This document shows, piece by piece, positions 19,416-30,593 of a stretch of DNA of 47,747 nt. Source of the stretch: Janthinobacterium sp. (GTDB taxonomy: Bacteria; Pseudomonadota; Gammaproteobacteria; Burkholderiales; Burkholderiaceae_D). The stretch spans positions 1 to 47,747 of the forward strand of contig JANXSQ010000269.1 in the NCBI GenBank assembly GCA_025356595.1, read 5' to 3'. How positions within the stretch are numbered: the first letter of the stretch is position 1; each line of letters begins with the position of its first letter. The position numbers and the translations under genes are program-made. The notes beneath the pieces are model-generated. The model was not told where the DNA came from. It saw only the letters and a list, made by a program, of their open reading frames with translations, and made no database searches.

Positions 19416-19736
19416 TCAGGCGTCGCGCAGCTTGAGCAGGTCGGGGCGGGCTTCGACGATCTCGATCACCCGTCCCGGCGCTTCGGCCGCGCCGATGCGG
19501 AAGCGGTTCATGCCCAGCGGCGTCAAGGCGGCGGCGCTGAGGCGCGGCCGGTCGTCCGGACCCGGCGCGCCGCTGAGCACCTGCCCGGCGGTGTCGAAGT
19601 CCAGCGTTTCGCGGCCGCGCCGGCTGGGAGGGAAGGGGTAGCCGTGGGTCGGGCGGTACAGCCGCACGCCTGCCTCGTCCTCTTCGAAGGAGTGCGTCCA
19701 GCTGCCGCGCAGCGCCACCTCGTGCATGTCCATCAT
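19416..19736 (-). CDS. Conserved small protein of unknown function, coupled to the metalloprotease-lectin gene
   Basis: A 106-residue protein with no signal peptide or membrane segment. It has the look of a small beta-barrel or lipocalin-like domain: [48 protein letters not shown], then a C-terminal [16 protein letters not shown] recall similar unnamed proteins with the RGxWxHSxEED...YRP...FPPSRGR pattern, but know no function. Its ATG overlaps the stop of the upstream gene as ATGA, which implies translational coupling and probably a shared task, for example as inhibitor, chaperone or accessory factor. That is inference only. A strong terminator follows. Confidence 0.75.
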   Translation of the reverse strand: MMDMHEVALRGSWTHSFEEDEAGVRLYRPTHGYPFPPSRRGRETLDFDTAGQVLSGAPGPDDRPRLSAAALTPLGMNRFRIGAAEAPGRVIEIVEARPDLLKLRDA

Positions 19737-22135
19737 GTCCCCATTCCCATATTGGCCGGACGCATCTCGCGCTGCATGGGCGGAGCGGCCGGCACCGCGG
19801 CGGCCGCTTCGGCGCCGGGTATTTGCTTGAACGCCGAGATGACGCCGCCCATGTATTCGTAGCCGGTGACCGAGGGACCCCAGGCCGCGCCGTTCCACCA
19901 CTTGTGATACAGCGCGCTGTCGGTGCCGGTGACGAAGACGTCCAGGCGGTTCGGAGCCCAGGCCGCGACCCGCGGCTGCGAGGTGCAGACGCCGCCCATG
20001 TATTCGTAACCGCTGAGCGAGGGTCCCCACGCCGCGCCGTTCCACCACTTATGATACAGGGCGCTGTCGGTGCCGATGACGAACAGGTCGAGGCGGTTCG
20101 CTCCCCAGGACACGGCTTCCGGTGCGCCGACGCAGACCCCGCCCAGGCGTTCAAAGCCGGTCGGCGAGGGCCCCCAGGCATTGCCGTCCCACCATTTGTG
20201 GTAGAGCGCGCCGTCCGTCCCCGTGACGAAGACGTCGAGCCGGTTCGGACCCCAGGCCGTCACGCGCGGCGCCGACATGCAGACCCCGCCCAGGCGCTCA
20301 TAGCCGGTCAGCGATGGTCCCCAGGCGCTGCCGTTCCACCATTTGTGGTAGAGCGCGCGGTCGGTGCCGACGACGAAGACGTCGAGCCGGTCCGGTCCCC
20401 AGGCGGTCACCTCCGGCTGTCCCACGCAGACGCCGCCCATGTATTCGTAGCCGGTCACCGAGGGTCCCCAGGAGGAGCCGTTCCACCATTTGTGGTAGAG
20501 GGCGCGGTCGGTGCCGACGACGAAGGCGTCGAGCCGGTTCGGACCCCACGACACGATGCGCGGATCGTCCTCGCAGACACCGCTCATGTATTCGTAGCCG
20601 GTCACCGAGGGCCCCCAGGAGGAGCCGTTCCACCATTTGTGATACAGGGCGCTGTCGGTGCCGGTGACGAAGACGTCGAGCCGGTTCGGACCCCAGGCCA
20701 CCGCCTGCGGCACGCTGGTGCAGACGCCGCCCATGAACTCGTAGCCGGTGAGCGCCGGTCCCCAGGCGGCGCCGTTCCACCATTTGTGGTAGAGGGCGCG
20801 GTTGCTGCCGAGCACGAAGACGTCGAGCCGGTTGGCGTCCCAGGAAACCACCGGCGAGGAGCTTTCGCGGATCGATGCGGCCGCCGCCGTGCCGATGCTG
20901 GCGCGCGGGCCGTCCAGGCAGGCCTGCATGCGCCCCACCTGGCCGGCGGTGAACATGAACATGGCGCGGTCGTCGACGTAGTCCATATAGTTCATGAACA
21001 TGTCGCCGTTCGGGCCGTTGCTGCATGAAACGTGCGGGAAGCCGGGCGCGCCGAAATTGGCGCCGCCCTGGTTCGGCGTGTCGGCCACGTTGTCGGTGCC
21101 GCTGCAACCGGTGCCGTCGTCGCCCCAGATGTGGTTCAGGTTCAGCCAGTGGCCGATCTCGTGGGTCGCCGTGCGGCCCAGGTTGAAGGGCGCGGCCGCC
21201 GTGCCGCCGGTGCCGAAGGCCGATTGCAGGATGACGACGCCGTCGGTGGCGGCCGGGCCGCCGGGGAACTGGGCGTAGCCGAGCAGGCCGCCGCCCAGCT
21301 GGCAGACCCAGATGTTCAGGTACTTGTCGCGCGGCCAGGCGTCCATGCCGCCGCTGGCGCTGGACTTGACGGCGTCGTCGGCGCCGAAGGATGCCACGCC
21401 GGTCTGGTGGCGCTCGACGCCGGTGCTCGGCGCGTTGTTGGGGGCCACGTCGGCGAGGTAGAACTCGACGCGCGTATCGGCGGTCAGGGGCAGGAAGGGC
21501 GCCGGCGTGCCGCCGACGTCGGGATTGGTGCGGCGGAAGTCGCGGTTGAGCACGTCGATCTGGCTCTTGATCTGCGCGTCGGAGATGTTTTGCGCGGCGG
21601 CGTTCCAGATCACGTGCACGACGACGGGAATGCGCGTCACGCCGCTGCGCCCGCCGGCGAGTTCGCCCAGTTCGTAGCGCTGGGCATGGACTTCGATGTC
21701 GTCGCGGTTGCGGGCATACTCGGGGACCGTGGACAGCAGGCGCCTGTGCACGTCCATGGTGGCGCAGCGGCGGATCTGCGGCGGATTGGCGCCGCCGCCC
21801 GCGCCGCCTGCGCCACCGCCTGCGCCACCGCCGCCGGCACCCGCGCCACCAGCGCCGTTGACCGCGTGCGCCGCGCGCCCGGGCATGTCGCCGTCAAGGG
21901 ACGCGGCTTGCGCGGCCATGCCGTGTGCGTGGTCCATGGCGGCGCTGTCGGCGGATCCCGGCATCGCGAAGTCCGCTTCGCCCGCTTGCGCCATGGCGCG
22001 GTCGTCCGGCATAAGGTGCGTGGTGCCGCCGCCATTGTGCGTCGATGGCTGTGGCGGGTTGGCCGCCGCGGACATCCGCTCGCCGCCATCGCGCTCGTTC
22101 ATGGATGGCATCTCTTTGCTTAGTTTATCTTTCAT
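19733..22135 (-). CDS. M43 (pappalysin-like) zinc metalloprotease fused to a seven-repeat PLL-like lectin propeller
   Basis: An 800-residue protein with three parts. (1) About 115 residues without a signal peptide: polar, His/Met/Asp-rich, ending in a Gly/Ala-rich linker near 90-115. (2) An M43 metalloprotease at about 120-420, with zinc motif [11 protein letters not shown] from residue 325 (the usual Gly after HExxH is Asn) and Met-turn MNYMDY. (3) Seven tandem 49-residue repeats at about 429-766, each with [16 protein letters not shown] and WGPS. This is the pattern of seven-bladed Photorhabdus PLL-type fucose-binding lectins. The ATG at 22135 follows GGAGACGGAA; an in-frame TTG lies further up. 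It probably binds a glycosylated target and cleaves protein. Its export route is not evident. Confidence 0.88.
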   Translation of the reverse strand: MKDKLSKEMPSMNERDGGERMSAAANPPQPSTHNGGGTTHLMPDDRAMAQAGEADFAMPGSADSAAMDHAHGMAAQAASLDGDMPGRAAHAVNGAGGAGAGGGGAGGGAGGAGGGANPPQIRRCATMDVHRRLLSTVPEYARNRDDIEVHAQRYELGELAGGRSGVTRIPVVVHVIWNAAAQNISDAQIKSQIDVLNRDFRRTNPDVGGTPAPFLPLTADTRVEFYLADVAPNNAPSTGVERHQTGVASFGADDAVKSSASGGMDAWPRDKYLNIWVCQLGGGLLGYAQFPGGPAATDGVVILQSAFGTGGTAAAPFNLGRTATHEIGHWLNLNHIWGDDGTGCSGTDNVADTPNQGGANFGAPGFPHVSCSNGPNGDMFMNYMDYVDDRAMFMFTAGQVGRMQACLDGPRASIGTAAAASIRESSSPVVSWDANRLDVFVLGSNRALYHKWWNGAAWGPALTGYEFMGGVCTSVPQAVAWGPNRLDVFVTGTDSALYHKWWNGSSWGPSVTGYEYMSGVCEDDPRIVSWGPNRLDAFVVGTDRALYHKWWNGSSWGPSVTGYEYMGGVCVGQPEVTAWGPDRLDVFVVGTDRALYHKWWNGSAWGPSLTGYERLGGVCMSAPRVTAWGPNRLDVFVTGTDGALYHKWWDGNAWGPSPTGFERLGGVCVGAPEAVSWGANRLDLFVIGTDSALYHKWWNGAAWGPSLSGYEYMGGVCTSQPRVAAWAPNRLDVFVTGTDSALYHKWWNGAAWGPSVTGYEYMGGVISAFKQIPGAEAAAAVPAAPPMQREMRPANMGMGT
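19841..20851 (-). repeat. Seven tandem 147-bp repeats encoding lectin blades
   Basis: The block coding HKWWNG recurs every 147 bases (for example 19893, 20040 and 20187 on the plus strand) for seven copies, each a 49-residue blade. The copies are highly alike at DNA level, including silent positions, which suggests recent amplification or homogenisation. Confidence 0.85.
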
Positions 22136-22426
22136 TTCCGTCTCCAGTATCAATAGAAAACGCCGCGTTGTGTGCTCAAACGCAAGCCATCGCCGGCCGA
22201 ATGGCCGCGATTGTTTACTGAGATGCCGGACGTGGTTAAATGTTCAATGTTGTCATCGGATGAATTCCGCGCGGGCGCGGGACGAGCGCGCGGCGCCGTT
22301 GTCGCGGCGCAGCAGGGGGCGGATGGCTGGAGTTCATGCGTGCCGCGGCGACGCCGGGCGCGATGCCGGGGCCCGACAGCGGGTTCGCGGCGCATGGCTG
22401 CGCACCCGGGGTCTGGTTTCTGGCGT
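22136..22426. other. Intergenic region without a supported gene
   Basis: About 290 bp between the metalloprotease gene and the receiver-TPR gene, both on the minus strand. AT-rich stretches near 22205-22260 may hold the metalloprotease promoter, but I cannot pick a clear -35/-10 pair. No terminator is obvious for the receiver-TPR gene. Confidence 0.4.
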
Positions 22427-24052
22427 TTAGTTGGCGATACCGTATTTGCGCTGGGTCGCGGCGTATTGATCTCGCAGCGAAGCAAGCATGGCGTGCGCGG
22501 GATCGAGCTTGTGGATGCGCTGCAGCTGATGCTGCGCCTGCTCGGCCAGCGGCGCTTCCCAACCCAGGGTGTTGAGCTGGCGCAGGATGGCCTCGACGGA
22601 GGCGAACAGCACCGCCAGGTTGCCGGGCGTCTTGCGCAAGGCCTGGCGCAGGGCGACGACGGCCGCTTTCAACTCGCCGTGGCTGGACTGGTCGGCCGCG
22701 TCGCTCATCAGTTCCTGGACTTGCTGGGTGATCTGCACGCCGACGCTCTGCGCCAGGTCATGGCGGCCGGCTTTTTCAAATTCCTCGACCGCCTGCTCCA
22801 TCGTCACGTCGCTGTCCGGGTCGTTCATCAGGGCCAGCATGACGTCCGCGGCGGCCTGGTCGAGCTTGTTGTTCAGGCAGCTGTGCACGAGACCGATCTT
22901 GAGCTGGGTCGACAAACCCTGGCTGGCGCCGACGGCGCCGACGGCCAGGGCGAGCTCCTTGGCGGCGCCCGCCACGTTGCCGCCCAGTTCGTGCAGCAGG
23001 GCGGCCGAGATGGCGCGGCAAGCCTCGACGTTGGGCGTGCCGCGCATCGAGCGCTCCAGGTCGCGCACCACGCCGCTGGCCTGGCCGGCGTCGCCTTTCT
23101 TGACCAGGGTCTTGACCAGGTTGACATGGTCCTCCGGGTCGCGGAATTCGGAATACTTGGCCTTCGCGACGACTTGCTTGAAGGCGCGCTCGGCCACGCC
23201 GATGTCGTCGGTGGCCAGCGCCACCTCGCCCAAGTGGCGCAGGCGGCGCACCATGTGCGGCGACAGCGCCACCGCGTCCTCGAGCGTCTTCTTGGCCGGC
23301 ACCGGCTGGCCCATCGCCTCCTGGGTCTTGGCCAGCAGGTCGTAGGCCGACATCAGGCGCGGGTTCTGCTCGATCAGCTTGACCAGCGCCTCATAGGTTT
23401 CCTCGTAGCGCTGTTGCGCGAACATGGTCTTGGCCAGGCCGAGGTGGGCCCAGTCCAGCGGCCTTGCGGCCAGCACGTCCTGATAGATCTGCTCGGCCGG
23501 CTCCAGCTCGTCCAGGCTCAGGTGCAGTTCCGCGCGCAGGCGCTGGAAGTCGGCGGCCAGGCGCGGGTGGGCCAGTTCGGCGGCGACGCAGGCGCGTATC
23601 GCTTCGCGCACATTGCCCTGGCCGATCAGTTGATAGACCGGCAGGAAGATGGCGCGCCGGTCGATGGCGCGGCCGATGCGTCCGCTCAGCACGTCGACCG
23701 TGAAGGGCTTCAGGATGTAGTCGGTGGGCGTCAGCTCGGCCGCGCTCATCACCTTGCTGTAGACGCCCTCCGAGGTGAGCATGATGAAAATGGTCCACAA
23801 GCCGATCAGCTTGTGGTGGCGCAGGTCTTCCAGCAATTGCTGGCCGTCCTGGCCGTCGGTGCCGCTGCCCAGATCGTATTCGCAGAGGATGATGTCGAAG
23901 GGCTTCTTGCCCAACTGCCGGATGGCGGTGCCGGAACTGACCGCGTAGTCGATCTTCGTGATCGAGGACTGGTTCAGCATATTGTGCAGATTGCCGCGCA
24001 TGCTGGGGTTGGGATCGACGATTAGAACGGATAGGTCGCTGTATTCTTGCAT
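22427..24052 (-). CDS. Receiver-like domain with TPR array (response-regulator-type signalling protein)
   Basis: A 541-residue cytosolic protein. Residues 1-125 have a receiver fold: [34 protein letters not shown] and DYILKPFT (Thr93, Lys115). The second acidic-pocket residue is Pro14, and the position of the phospho-accepting Asp is Glu58, so classical aspartyl phosphorylation is doubtful. Residues about 130-541 are helical TPR-like repeats, for example [23 protein letters not shown] and [23 protein letters not shown]. There is no DNA-binding or enzymatic output domain, so it probably works by protein binding. Start at 24052 sets the normal receiver N-terminus, although the ribosome site is weak. 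It is divergent from purL with no partner kinase nearby. Confidence 0.88.
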   Translation of the reverse strand: MQEYSDLSVLIVDPNPSMRGNLHNMLNQSSITKIDYAVSSGTAIRQLGKKPFDIILCEYDLGSGTDGQDGQQLLEDLRHHKLIGLWTIFIMLTSEGVYSKVMSAAELTPTDYILKPFTVDVLSGRIGRAIDRRAIFLPVYQLIGQGNVREAIRACVAAELAHPRLAADFQRLRAELHLSLDELEPAEQIYQDVLAARPLDWAHLGLAKTMFAQQRYEETYEALVKLIEQNPRLMSAYDLLAKTQEAMGQPVPAKKTLEDAVALSPHMVRRLRHLGEVALATDDIGVAERAFKQVVAKAKYSEFRDPEDHVNLVKTLVKKGDAGQASGVVRDLERSMRGTPNVEACRAISAALLHELGGNVAGAAKELALAVGAVGASQGLSTQLKIGLVHSCLNNKLDQAAADVMLALMNDPDSDVTMEQAVEEFEKAGRHDLAQSVGVQITQQVQELMSDAADQSSHGELKAAVVALRQALRKTPGNLAVLFASVEAILRQLNTLGWEAPLAEQAQHQLQRIHKLDPAHAMLASLRDQYAATQRKYGIAN

Positions 24053-24260
24053 CGATGGTCTCTCTGGATTCGGGTTGCCCACTCTGTGGCCGACGGCGGC
24101 GGACATTGTTAAACGAGCATACTGCAAAGATGCCAAAAATCGCATCATTTTGGAAGCCCCCGGCCCGTTTTTCCGCAAAGAAGGCCAAAAATGTTGCTTT
24201 GGCCGCAGTCACTACCGTTGGCGTAGCCACTGGGGCCTGCTGGAAGGGGGGCGAAACGGG

Positions 24261-24266
24261 TATAAT
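24261..24266 (+). promoter_or_regulatory. -10 element of the purL promoter
   Basis: A perfect TATAAT, 85 bases before the purL ATG, in the 298-bp divergent gap. The -35 position (about 24238-24243) matches poorly. A purine-repressor box could be expected in such promoters, but I do not see one clearly. Confidence 0.5.
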
Positions 24267-24350
24267 GCGCGCAAAGGAATTTTAGCAAGACCATCTCGTG
24301 CCCTACCTACCTTCAACCCGCAGCCACGCTGCATCAACCACCTTCCCATC

Positions 24351-27300
24351 ATGTTGATTCTGCCGGGTTCTAATGCCCTTTCCGTATTCCGTAGCCAACG
24401 CCTGTTGACCCAATTGCAAGCCGTGCTGCCTGCCATTGCGTCCGTGCAAGCGCGCTTTGTCCACTTCATCGATGCCGCCGCGCCCCTCTCGGCCGACGAC
24501 AGCAGCCGCCTCGGCGCGCTGCTGACCTACGGCGAGCCGGCCGAGGCCGAGCACGCCGACGGCGTCTGCGAGGAATTCTTCGTCATCCCGCGCTTCGGCA
24601 CGATCTCGCCGTGGGCCTCGAAGGCCACCGACATCGCCCACAACTGCGGCATGGCGCACATCAAGCGCGTCGAGCGCGGCGTCGCCTACCGCGTCAATCT
24701 GAAGGCCGGCATCCTGGGCAGCAGCATAGGCGCGGCGAAGAAATTGTCGGACAGCCAGGCGCAGGACATCGCCGCCCTGTTGCACGACCGCATGACCGAA
24801 TCGGTGCTGCGCCATCCCGACGAGGCGGCCAATCTGTTCCGCACGCTCGAAGCGCGGCCGCTGGAATCGATCGACGTGCTGGGCGCCGGCAAGGGCGCGC
24901 TGGAAAAAGCCAACACCGACCTCGGCCTGGCCATGTCGGACGACGAGATCGACTATCTGCACGCCGCCTTCACGAAGGCGCGGCGCAACCCGACCGACGT
25001 CGAGCTGATGATGTTCGCGCAGGCCAACAGCGAGCATTGCCGCCACAAGATCTTCAACGCCGACTGGACCATCGACGGCGTGGCGCAGGAGAAATCCCTG
25101 TTCGGCATGATCAAGAACACCCATGAATTGCAGCCCAAGGGCACCGTGGTCGCCTACAGCGACAACTCGTCCATCATGGAGGGCGCCACGGTGTCGCGCT
25201 TCTATCCGCGCGGCGAGGGCAGCGGCCACGAATACGCCGCCTCGACGGAACTCACGCACACCCTGATGAAGGTCGAGACGCACAACCATCCGACCGCGAT
25301 TTCGCCCTTCCCGGGCGCCTCCACCGGCGCCGGCGGCGAAATCCGCGACGAGGGCGCGACCGGCCGCGGCGCCAAGCCGAAGGCCGGCCTGACCGGTTTC
25401 ACCGTCTCCAACCTGATGCTGCCGGGCGCCGTGCGGCCGTGGGAAAACGCCGCCAGCGTGACCGCGCCGCAGCAAGGCGGCGACAGCGCCGTTCATTACG
25501 GCAAGCCGGACCGCATCGCCTCGGCGCTGCAGATCATGATCGAAGGCCCGCTGGGCGGCGCCGCGTTCTCGAATGAATTCGGGCGTCCGGTGCTGGGCGG
25601 TTACTTCCGCACCTACGAACAGAACATCGGCCGCCAGTTCGCCGGCGCCGGCGACACCGTGTACGGCTACCACAAGCCGATCATGATTGCCGGCGGCATC
25701 GGCAACATCTCGGCGCAGCACACGCACAAGAACGACATCCCGGTCGGCAGCCTGCTGGTGCAACTGGGCGGTCCCGGCATGCGCATCGGCATGGGCGGCA
25801 GCGCCGCCTCGTCGATGGCCACCGGCACCAACACGGCCGACCTGGACTTCGATTCCGTGCAGCGCGGCAATCCCGAAATGGAGCGGCGCGCGCAGGAAGT
25901 CATCAACGCCTGCTGGCAGATGGGCGCCGACAATCCCATCATCTCCATCCACGACGTGGGCGCCGGCGGCCTGTCGAACGCCTTCCCGGAAATCACCAAC
26001 GACGCCAAGCGCGGCGCGATCTTCGACATGCGCAAGATTCCGCTGGAGGAGAGCGGCATGGCGCCCAAGGAAATCTGGAGCAATGAATCGCAGGAACGCT
26101 ACGTTCTGGCCATCGCGCCGGACAGCCTGCCGCTGTTCAAGGCCCTGTGCGAACGCGAACGCTGCCTGTTCGCCGCCGTCGGCGTGGCCACCGAGGAGCG
26201 CCAGCTGAAGCTGATCGACACCGAACTGGGCAACGAGCCGGTCGACATGCCGATGGACGTCCTGCTGGGCAAGCCGCCAAAGATGCTGCGCGACGTGCAC
26301 CACGTGCAAAACGATTTCCCGGCCGTCGATCTGACCGGCCTGGACCTGGCCGACGTGGCGCAGCGCGTGTTGCTGCTGCCGACCGTGGCCGACAAATCCT
26401 TCCTCATCACCATCGGCGACCGTTCCGTCGGCGGCATGACCGTGCGCGACCAGATGGTCGGCCCGTGGCAGGTGCCGGTGGCCGATTGCGCCGTCACGGC
26501 GATGAGTTTCGAGGGTTACCTGGGCGAAGCGATGTCCATGGGCGAGCGCACGCCGCTGGCCGTCATCAACGCGCCGGCCTCGGGCCGCATGGCCGTCGGC
26601 GAAGCGATCACCAATATCGCCGCCGCCGCCATCGGCGACATCTCCGACCTGAAGCTGTCGGCCAACTGGATGGCCGCCTGCGGCCAGCCGGGCCAGGACG
26701 CGGCCCTGTACGACACCGTCAAGGCGGTCGGCATGGAGCTGTGCCCGGCGCTGGGCATCAGCATCCCGGTCGGCAAGGATTCCCTGTCGATGCGCACCAC
26801 CTGGCGCGAGCGCGACGAAAACAAGGCCGTGGTTTCGCCGGTGTCGCTGATCGTCTCGGCCTTCGCGCCGGTGACGGACGTGCGCAAATCGCTGACGCCG
26901 CAAATCAAGACCGACGCCGGCGAAACGGCCATCATCGTCATCGATCTTGGCCGCGGCAAGAACCGCATGGGCGCCTCGGCGCTCACGCAGGTGATCGGCC
27001 AGTTGGGCAAGGAAACGCCGGACGTCGACAGCGCCGCCGACCTGAAGGGCTTCTTCGCCGCCATCCAGCAATTGAACGGCGACGGCAAGCTGCTGGCCTA
27101 CCATGACCGCTCCGACGGCGGCCTGTTCACCAGCCTGGTCGAAATGGCCTTCGCCGGCCACAGCGGCCTGTCGATCAACCTCGATATGCTGGTCATGGAA
27201 GGCGAGCACTCGAGCGACTGGGGCGACGCCAAGAACTGGGCCGGCCAGGTTTCCGAACGGCGCAACGAACTGACCCTGCGCGCCCTGTTCAGCGAAGAGC

Positions 27301-28403
27301 TGGGCGCCGTCATCCAGGTGCGCGCCGAAGAGAAATCGCTGGTCATGGACGTGCTGCGCAGCTTCGGCCTAGGCGCCTGCAGCCACATCATCGGCAAGCC
27401 GAACGACCGCGACGTGATCGAATTCACCCGCGACGCCAAGCTGATCTACACGCAAGCGCGCTCCGCGCTGCAACGCCTGTGGAGCGAAACGAGCTGGCGC
27501 ATCGCCCGCCTGCGCGACAACCCGGCCTGCGCCGACGCGGAATACGACAATCTGCTCGACCTGGCCGATCCGGGCATGACGCCGGTGCTGACCTTCGATC
27601 CGGCCGAGAACGTGGCCGCGCCCTTCATCCTGAGCGGCGTGCGGCCCCGCGTCGCCATCCTGCGCGAGCAGGGCGTCAACTCGCACATCGAGACGGCGTA
27701 TGTGATGCACCAGGCCGGCTTCACGGCGGTCGACGTGCACATGAGCGACCTGATCGCCGGGCGCACCCGCCTCGACGATTTCCAGGGCGTCATCGCCGTC
27801 GGCGGCTTCTCCTACGGCGACGTGCTGGGCGCGGGGGAGGGCTGGGCCAAGACCATCCTGTTCAACGCCAGCCTGGCCGAGCAGTTCGCGCGCTTCTTCG
27901 CGCGCGGCGACAGCTTCGGCCTGGGCATCTGCAACGGCTGCCAGATGATGAGCAACCTGAAATCCATCATCCCCGGCGCCCACGCCTGGCCCAAGTTCAC
28001 GCGCAACAAGTCGGAGAAATTCGAAGGCCGCTTCGCCATGGTCGAAGTGCTCGACTCGCCGTCGATCTTCTTCCAGGGCATGGCCGGCACGCAGAGCGCC
28101 ATCGCCATCGCCCACGGCGAAGGCTATGCCGACTTCTCGCAGACCGGCGACATCGGCGCGGTGACGGCGGCGATGCGCTTCGTCGACCACCGCGGCGTAG
28201 CCACCGAAGCCTATCCCTTCAATCCGAACGGTTCGCCGGACGGCCTGACCTCGGTGACGACGCCGGACGGCCGCTTCACCGTGCTGATGCCGCACGCCGA
28301 ACGCGTCTTCCGCACGGTGCAGCAATCCTGGCACCCGGAAGCGTGGGGCGAGGATTCGCCGTGGATGCGCATGTTCCGCAACGCCCGGAAATGGGTGGGA
28401 TAA
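24351..28403 (+). CDS. purL: Phosphoribosylformylglycinamidine synthase, single-chain PurL
   Basis: A 1,350-residue enzyme for the fourth step of purine biosynthesis: FGAR, glutamine and ATP give FGAM. Domain order is that of the large proteobacterial PurL: an N-terminal PurS-like region (to about 150), a linker, two AIRS-like halves and a C-terminal class I glutaminase. Visible motifs are [63 protein letters not shown], then glutaminase [24 protein letters not shown] (Cys1194) and [13 protein letters not shown]. The ATG at 24351 gives the normal N-terminus; the ribosome site is weak. A strong terminator follows. The gene is single and cytosolic. Confidence 0.97.
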   Translation: MLILPGSNALSVFRSQRLLTQLQAVLPAIASVQARFVHFIDAAAPLSADDSSRLGALLTYGEPAEAEHADGVCEEFFVIPRFGTISPWASKATDIAHNCGMAHIKRVERGVAYRVNLKAGILGSSIGAAKKLSDSQAQDIAALLHDRMTESVLRHPDEAANLFRTLEARPLESIDVLGAGKGALEKANTDLGLAMSDDEIDYLHAAFTKARRNPTDVELMMFAQANSEHCRHKIFNADWTIDGVAQEKSLFGMIKNTHELQPKGTVVAYSDNSSIMEGATVSRFYPRGEGSGHEYAASTELTHTLMKVETHNHPTAISPFPGASTGAGGEIRDEGATGRGAKPKAGLTGFTVSNLMLPGAVRPWENAASVTAPQQGGDSAVHYGKPDRIASALQIMIEGPLGGAAFSNEFGRPVLGGYFRTYEQNIGRQFAGAGDTVYGYHKPIMIAGGIGNISAQHTHKNDIPVGSLLVQLGGPGMRIGMGGSAASSMATGTNTADLDFDSVQRGNPEMERRAQEVINACWQMGADNPIISIHDVGAGGLSNAFPEITNDAKRGAIFDMRKIPLEESGMAPKEIWSNESQERYVLAIAPDSLPLFKALCERERCLFAAVGVATEERQLKLIDTELGNEPVDMPMDVLLGKPPKMLRDVHHVQNDFPAVDLTGLDLADVAQRVLLLPTVADKSFLITIGDRSVGGMTVRDQMVGPWQVPVADCAVTAMSFEGYLGEAMSMGERTPLAVINAPASGRMAVGEAITNIAAAAIGDISDLKLSANWMAACGQPGQDAALYDTVKAVGMELCPALGISIPVGKDSLSMRTTWRERDENKAVVSPVSLIVSAFAPVTDVRKSLTPQIKTDAGETAIIVIDLGRGKNRMGASALTQVIGQLGKETPDVDSAADLKGFFAAIQQLNGDGKLLAYHDRSDGGLFTSLVEMAFAGHSGLSINLDMLVMEGEHSSDWGDAKNWAGQVSERRNELTLRALFSEELGAVIQVRAEEKSLVMDVLRSFGLGACSHIIGKPNDRDVIEFTRDAKLIYTQARSALQRLWSETSWRIARLRDNPACADAEYDNLLDLADPGMTPVLTFDPAENVAAPFILSGVRPRVAILREQGVNSHIETAYVMHQAGFTAVDVHMSDLIAGRTRLDDFQGVIAVGGFSYGDVLGAGEGWAKTILFNASLAEQFARFFARGDSFGLGICNGCQMMSNLKSIIPGAHAWPKFTRNKSEKFEGRFAMVEVLDSPSIFFQGMAGTQSAIAIAHGEGYADFSQTGDIGAVTAAMRFVDHRGVATEAYPFNPNGSPDGLTSVTTPDGRFTVLMPHAERVFRTVQQSWHPEAWGEDSPWMRMFRNARKWVG

Positions 28404-28445
28404 GCGGCAAGGCCGGGCCAGCGCCCGGCATCTGAAGGTTTTCCA

Positions 28446-28470
28446 GCCGGGGCGAGTCCCCGGCTTTTTT
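28446..28470 (+). terminator. Intrinsic terminator of purL
   Basis: GCCGGGG, loop CGAGT, CCCCGGC and six T, 42 bases past the purL stop. The stem is 7 bp and perfect, with an extra A-T closing pair. Confidence 0.9.
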
Positions 28471-28867
28471 ACGTCGGCATATCGCGTTTGCGGTGCGCCT
28501 CGCTTCAGTGGCGCACGAGCATGCCTGGGATCGCGCCGGCGCGCGATCGACATCACGCGCGGCGGCGGCGCCGATGGCGACAAGACCGCGCCGGGCGGCG
28601 ACGGCGAAGCATGCGAACAGTCCCGCAATGCGGCCCACGTCATCGTGGGTGCCGAACGCGAGGGGAGAAAGTGTAGCCGGAATTGACGCGCAGCTTGCCC
28701 CGCAATGCTATCTGGTGTACGGAAATTATGTTACTAACAGGCATCATTTATGGGCGATTGGCCAGCATATCTTAAAGATAGTTTGAAAATGTTTCTCTCC
28801 CGCCCATACTGAATGCTCCTTGCGATATCCGCAGGCGAAATTTTTGTTAATACAGTGGAGCGATACT
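28471..28867. other. Intergenic region upstream of the chemoreceptor
   Basis: About 400 bp. The first 200 are GC-rich without a gene I can support. The last 170 are AT-rich and should hold the chemoreceptor promoter, but no good sigma-70 pair and no clear flagellar sigma-28 promoter could be picked out by eye. Confidence 0.4.
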
Positions 28868-30481
28868 ATGAAATTACGCAACAAAATGGCGACCTGCATG
28901 GCGGTGGTTTTCGCGTTTTTTGCAATCGCGCAGGGCGTTGCCATTTACGGGATGCAAAGTGCCGCGGCGCAGTTCGAGCGGTTTATCGAGCAGGACCAAG
29001 CATTTCTCGCCGCTAGCAGCAATCTGTATGCGCAAGGGCTGCAAATGGGCCAGGCACTGCGCAACGTCATTCTCTCGCCCACCAATCCGCTTGGCCACAA
29101 GAATCTCAGCGCTGCGCGCGACGCGTTTGGCAATGAGCTGGCGAGCGCGCTGGCGCTGGCGCAGCATGATCCTGCGGTGTCGCAGACTCTGCGCAAAGTG
29201 AAGGCATTGCAGGAACGCCAGTCGGAGATGCAGAAGAAAATTGTTGGCCTCTCCAAGGAGAATCAGGGCGCGGCGATCGAGAGCCTGAACAATGAAGAGA
29301 CGCCCTTGTGGCGGCAGATCCGGGGCGAGTTGCTCGAGCTGATCAAGGCCAAGAATGTCGCGGTCGCGGTCGCCAAGGTCGATCTGGTGAGCCGGACGCA
29401 CGACGCAACGACGTACAGCCTGCTTCTCGCCGCCGGCGCCATTCTCGGCGCGGCCGGCGTGGCGTTCTGGCTCACCCGCAACGTGATGCGTCAATTGGGC
29501 GGCGAGCCCGAGTATGCGGCCTCGATCGCCGCGTCGATCGCGGCGGGTGACCTGACCCGCCAGATCGAGGTCGACAACGAGCATAACTCCGCCAGCCTTC
29601 TGTTCGCCATGCGCGCGATGCAGGGAAGCCTGGCCGCACTCGTGCTGAAAGTGCGCTCGGGCACGGATGCGATTACTACGGCGTCGAGCGAGATCGCTGC
29701 CGGGAACCTCGACCTATCCGCCCGCACCGAGGAACAGGCCGGCTCTTTGGAGGAAACGGCGGCATCGATGGAGGAGTTGACGACAACGGTGCGGCAGAAT
29801 GGCGACAGTGTGCGCCAGGCGGATCAGTTGGCGAACGCGGCGTCGGAGGTGGCCAGCAAAGGCGGCGCGGCCGTTGCAGACGTGGTCGGCACGATGGATT
29901 CGATCAACGCCTCAGCCAAGCGGATCGTCGACATCATCGGCGTGATCGATGGCATTGCATTTCAGACCAATATTCTGGCCCTGAACGCGGCGGTCGAAGC
30001 GGCGCGCGCGGGAGAGCAGGGGCGCGGTTTCGCGGTGGTGGCGTCCGAAGTGCGCAACCTGGCCCAGCGCAGCGCCGCGGCCGCCAAGGAAATCAAGGAA
30101 CTGATCGGCGATTCGGTGGACAAGGTCGAAACCGGGAGCCGCATGGTCAATTCGGCCGGCGCGACGATGAGCGAGGTGGTCGCCAGCGTGAAGCGGGTCA
30201 CCGACATCATGGGCGAGATCGCCTCGGCCGGGCAAGAGCAAAGCGCCGGGATTGCGCAAGTGAACCAGGCAATTGCGCAGATGGACCAGATCACACAACA
30301 GAATGCGGCGCTGGTGGAACAGGCGGCGGCCGCTGCCGATTCGATGCGGGAGCAGGCAAAACAATTGTCGTCGGTGGTTGCTACGTTCAAACTCAACGCC
30401 GGCGCGGCGCCGCCGCGCCCCGCAAACCATGGGCGGCCGGAAATGGCATCTGCGAAGGCCGCGCGCGCGATATCGCGGTAG
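28868..30481 (+). CDS. Methyl-accepting chemotaxis protein
   Basis: A 537-residue inner-membrane chemoreceptor. TM1 is at about 8-28, a helical periplasmic domain of four-helix-bundle size spans about 29-180, and TM2 is at about 181-203. A HAMP domain follows, then the cytoplasmic signalling coiled coil with the hairpin tip [19 protein letters not shown] (about 358-376) and [18 protein letters not shown], which binds CheA and CheW. Methylation-type Gln/Glu patches flank it ([18 protein letters not shown]). There is no C-terminal CheR/CheB-binding pentapeptide. The start at 28868 follows GTGGAGCGA. The ligand is unknown, and no che genes are nearby. Confidence 0.95.
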   Translation: MKLRNKMATCMAVVFAFFAIAQGVAIYGMQSAAAQFERFIEQDQAFLAASSNLYAQGLQMGQALRNVILSPTNPLGHKNLSAARDAFGNELASALALAQHDPAVSQTLRKVKALQERQSEMQKKIVGLSKENQGAAIESLNNEETPLWRQIRGELLELIKAKNVAVAVAKVDLVSRTHDATTYSLLLAAGAILGAAGVAFWLTRNVMRQLGGEPEYAASIAASIAAGDLTRQIEVDNEHNSASLLFAMRAMQGSLAALVLKVRSGTDAITTASSEIAAGNLDLSARTEEQAGSLEETAASMEELTTTVRQNGDSVRQADQLANAASEVASKGGAAVADVVGTMDSINASAKRIVDIIGVIDGIAFQTNILALNAAVEAARAGEQGRGFAVVASEVRNLAQRSAAAAKEIKELIGDSVDKVETGSRMVNSAGATMSEVVASVKRVTDIMGEIASAGQEQSAGIAQVNQAIAQMDQITQQNAALVEQAAAAADSMREQAKQLSSVVATFKLNAGAAPPRPANHGRPEMASAKAARAISR

Positions 30482-30548
30482 CCAGCCTGAGTGCCGGCGT
30501 CAGCCCGGCGGAGCAAACCTTCGCTCCAACGATGGCGGCGCCGGGTCG

Positions 30549-30573
30549 AAAAAAAAAGCGCTCCGAAGAGCGC
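30549..30573 (-). terminator. Intrinsic terminator of the ppiC pair
   Basis: On the minus strand GCGCTC, tetraloop TTCG, GAGCGC and nine T. It lies 20 bases past the stop of the downstream ppiC and probably ends the whole minus-strand cluster. Confidence 0.9.
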
Positions 30574-30593
30574 CTTACCCGATCCAGACAAGC

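Noticed and set aside
19841-20851. Regular repeats that might suggest a CRISPR array.
   Set aside because: The 147-bp units are contiguous, in frame and coding, without unique spacers.
28493-28786. Small open frames in the region between purL and the chemoreceptor on both strands.
   Set aside because: The translations are low-complexity and one runs into the purL terminator. No ribosome site or family pattern was found.
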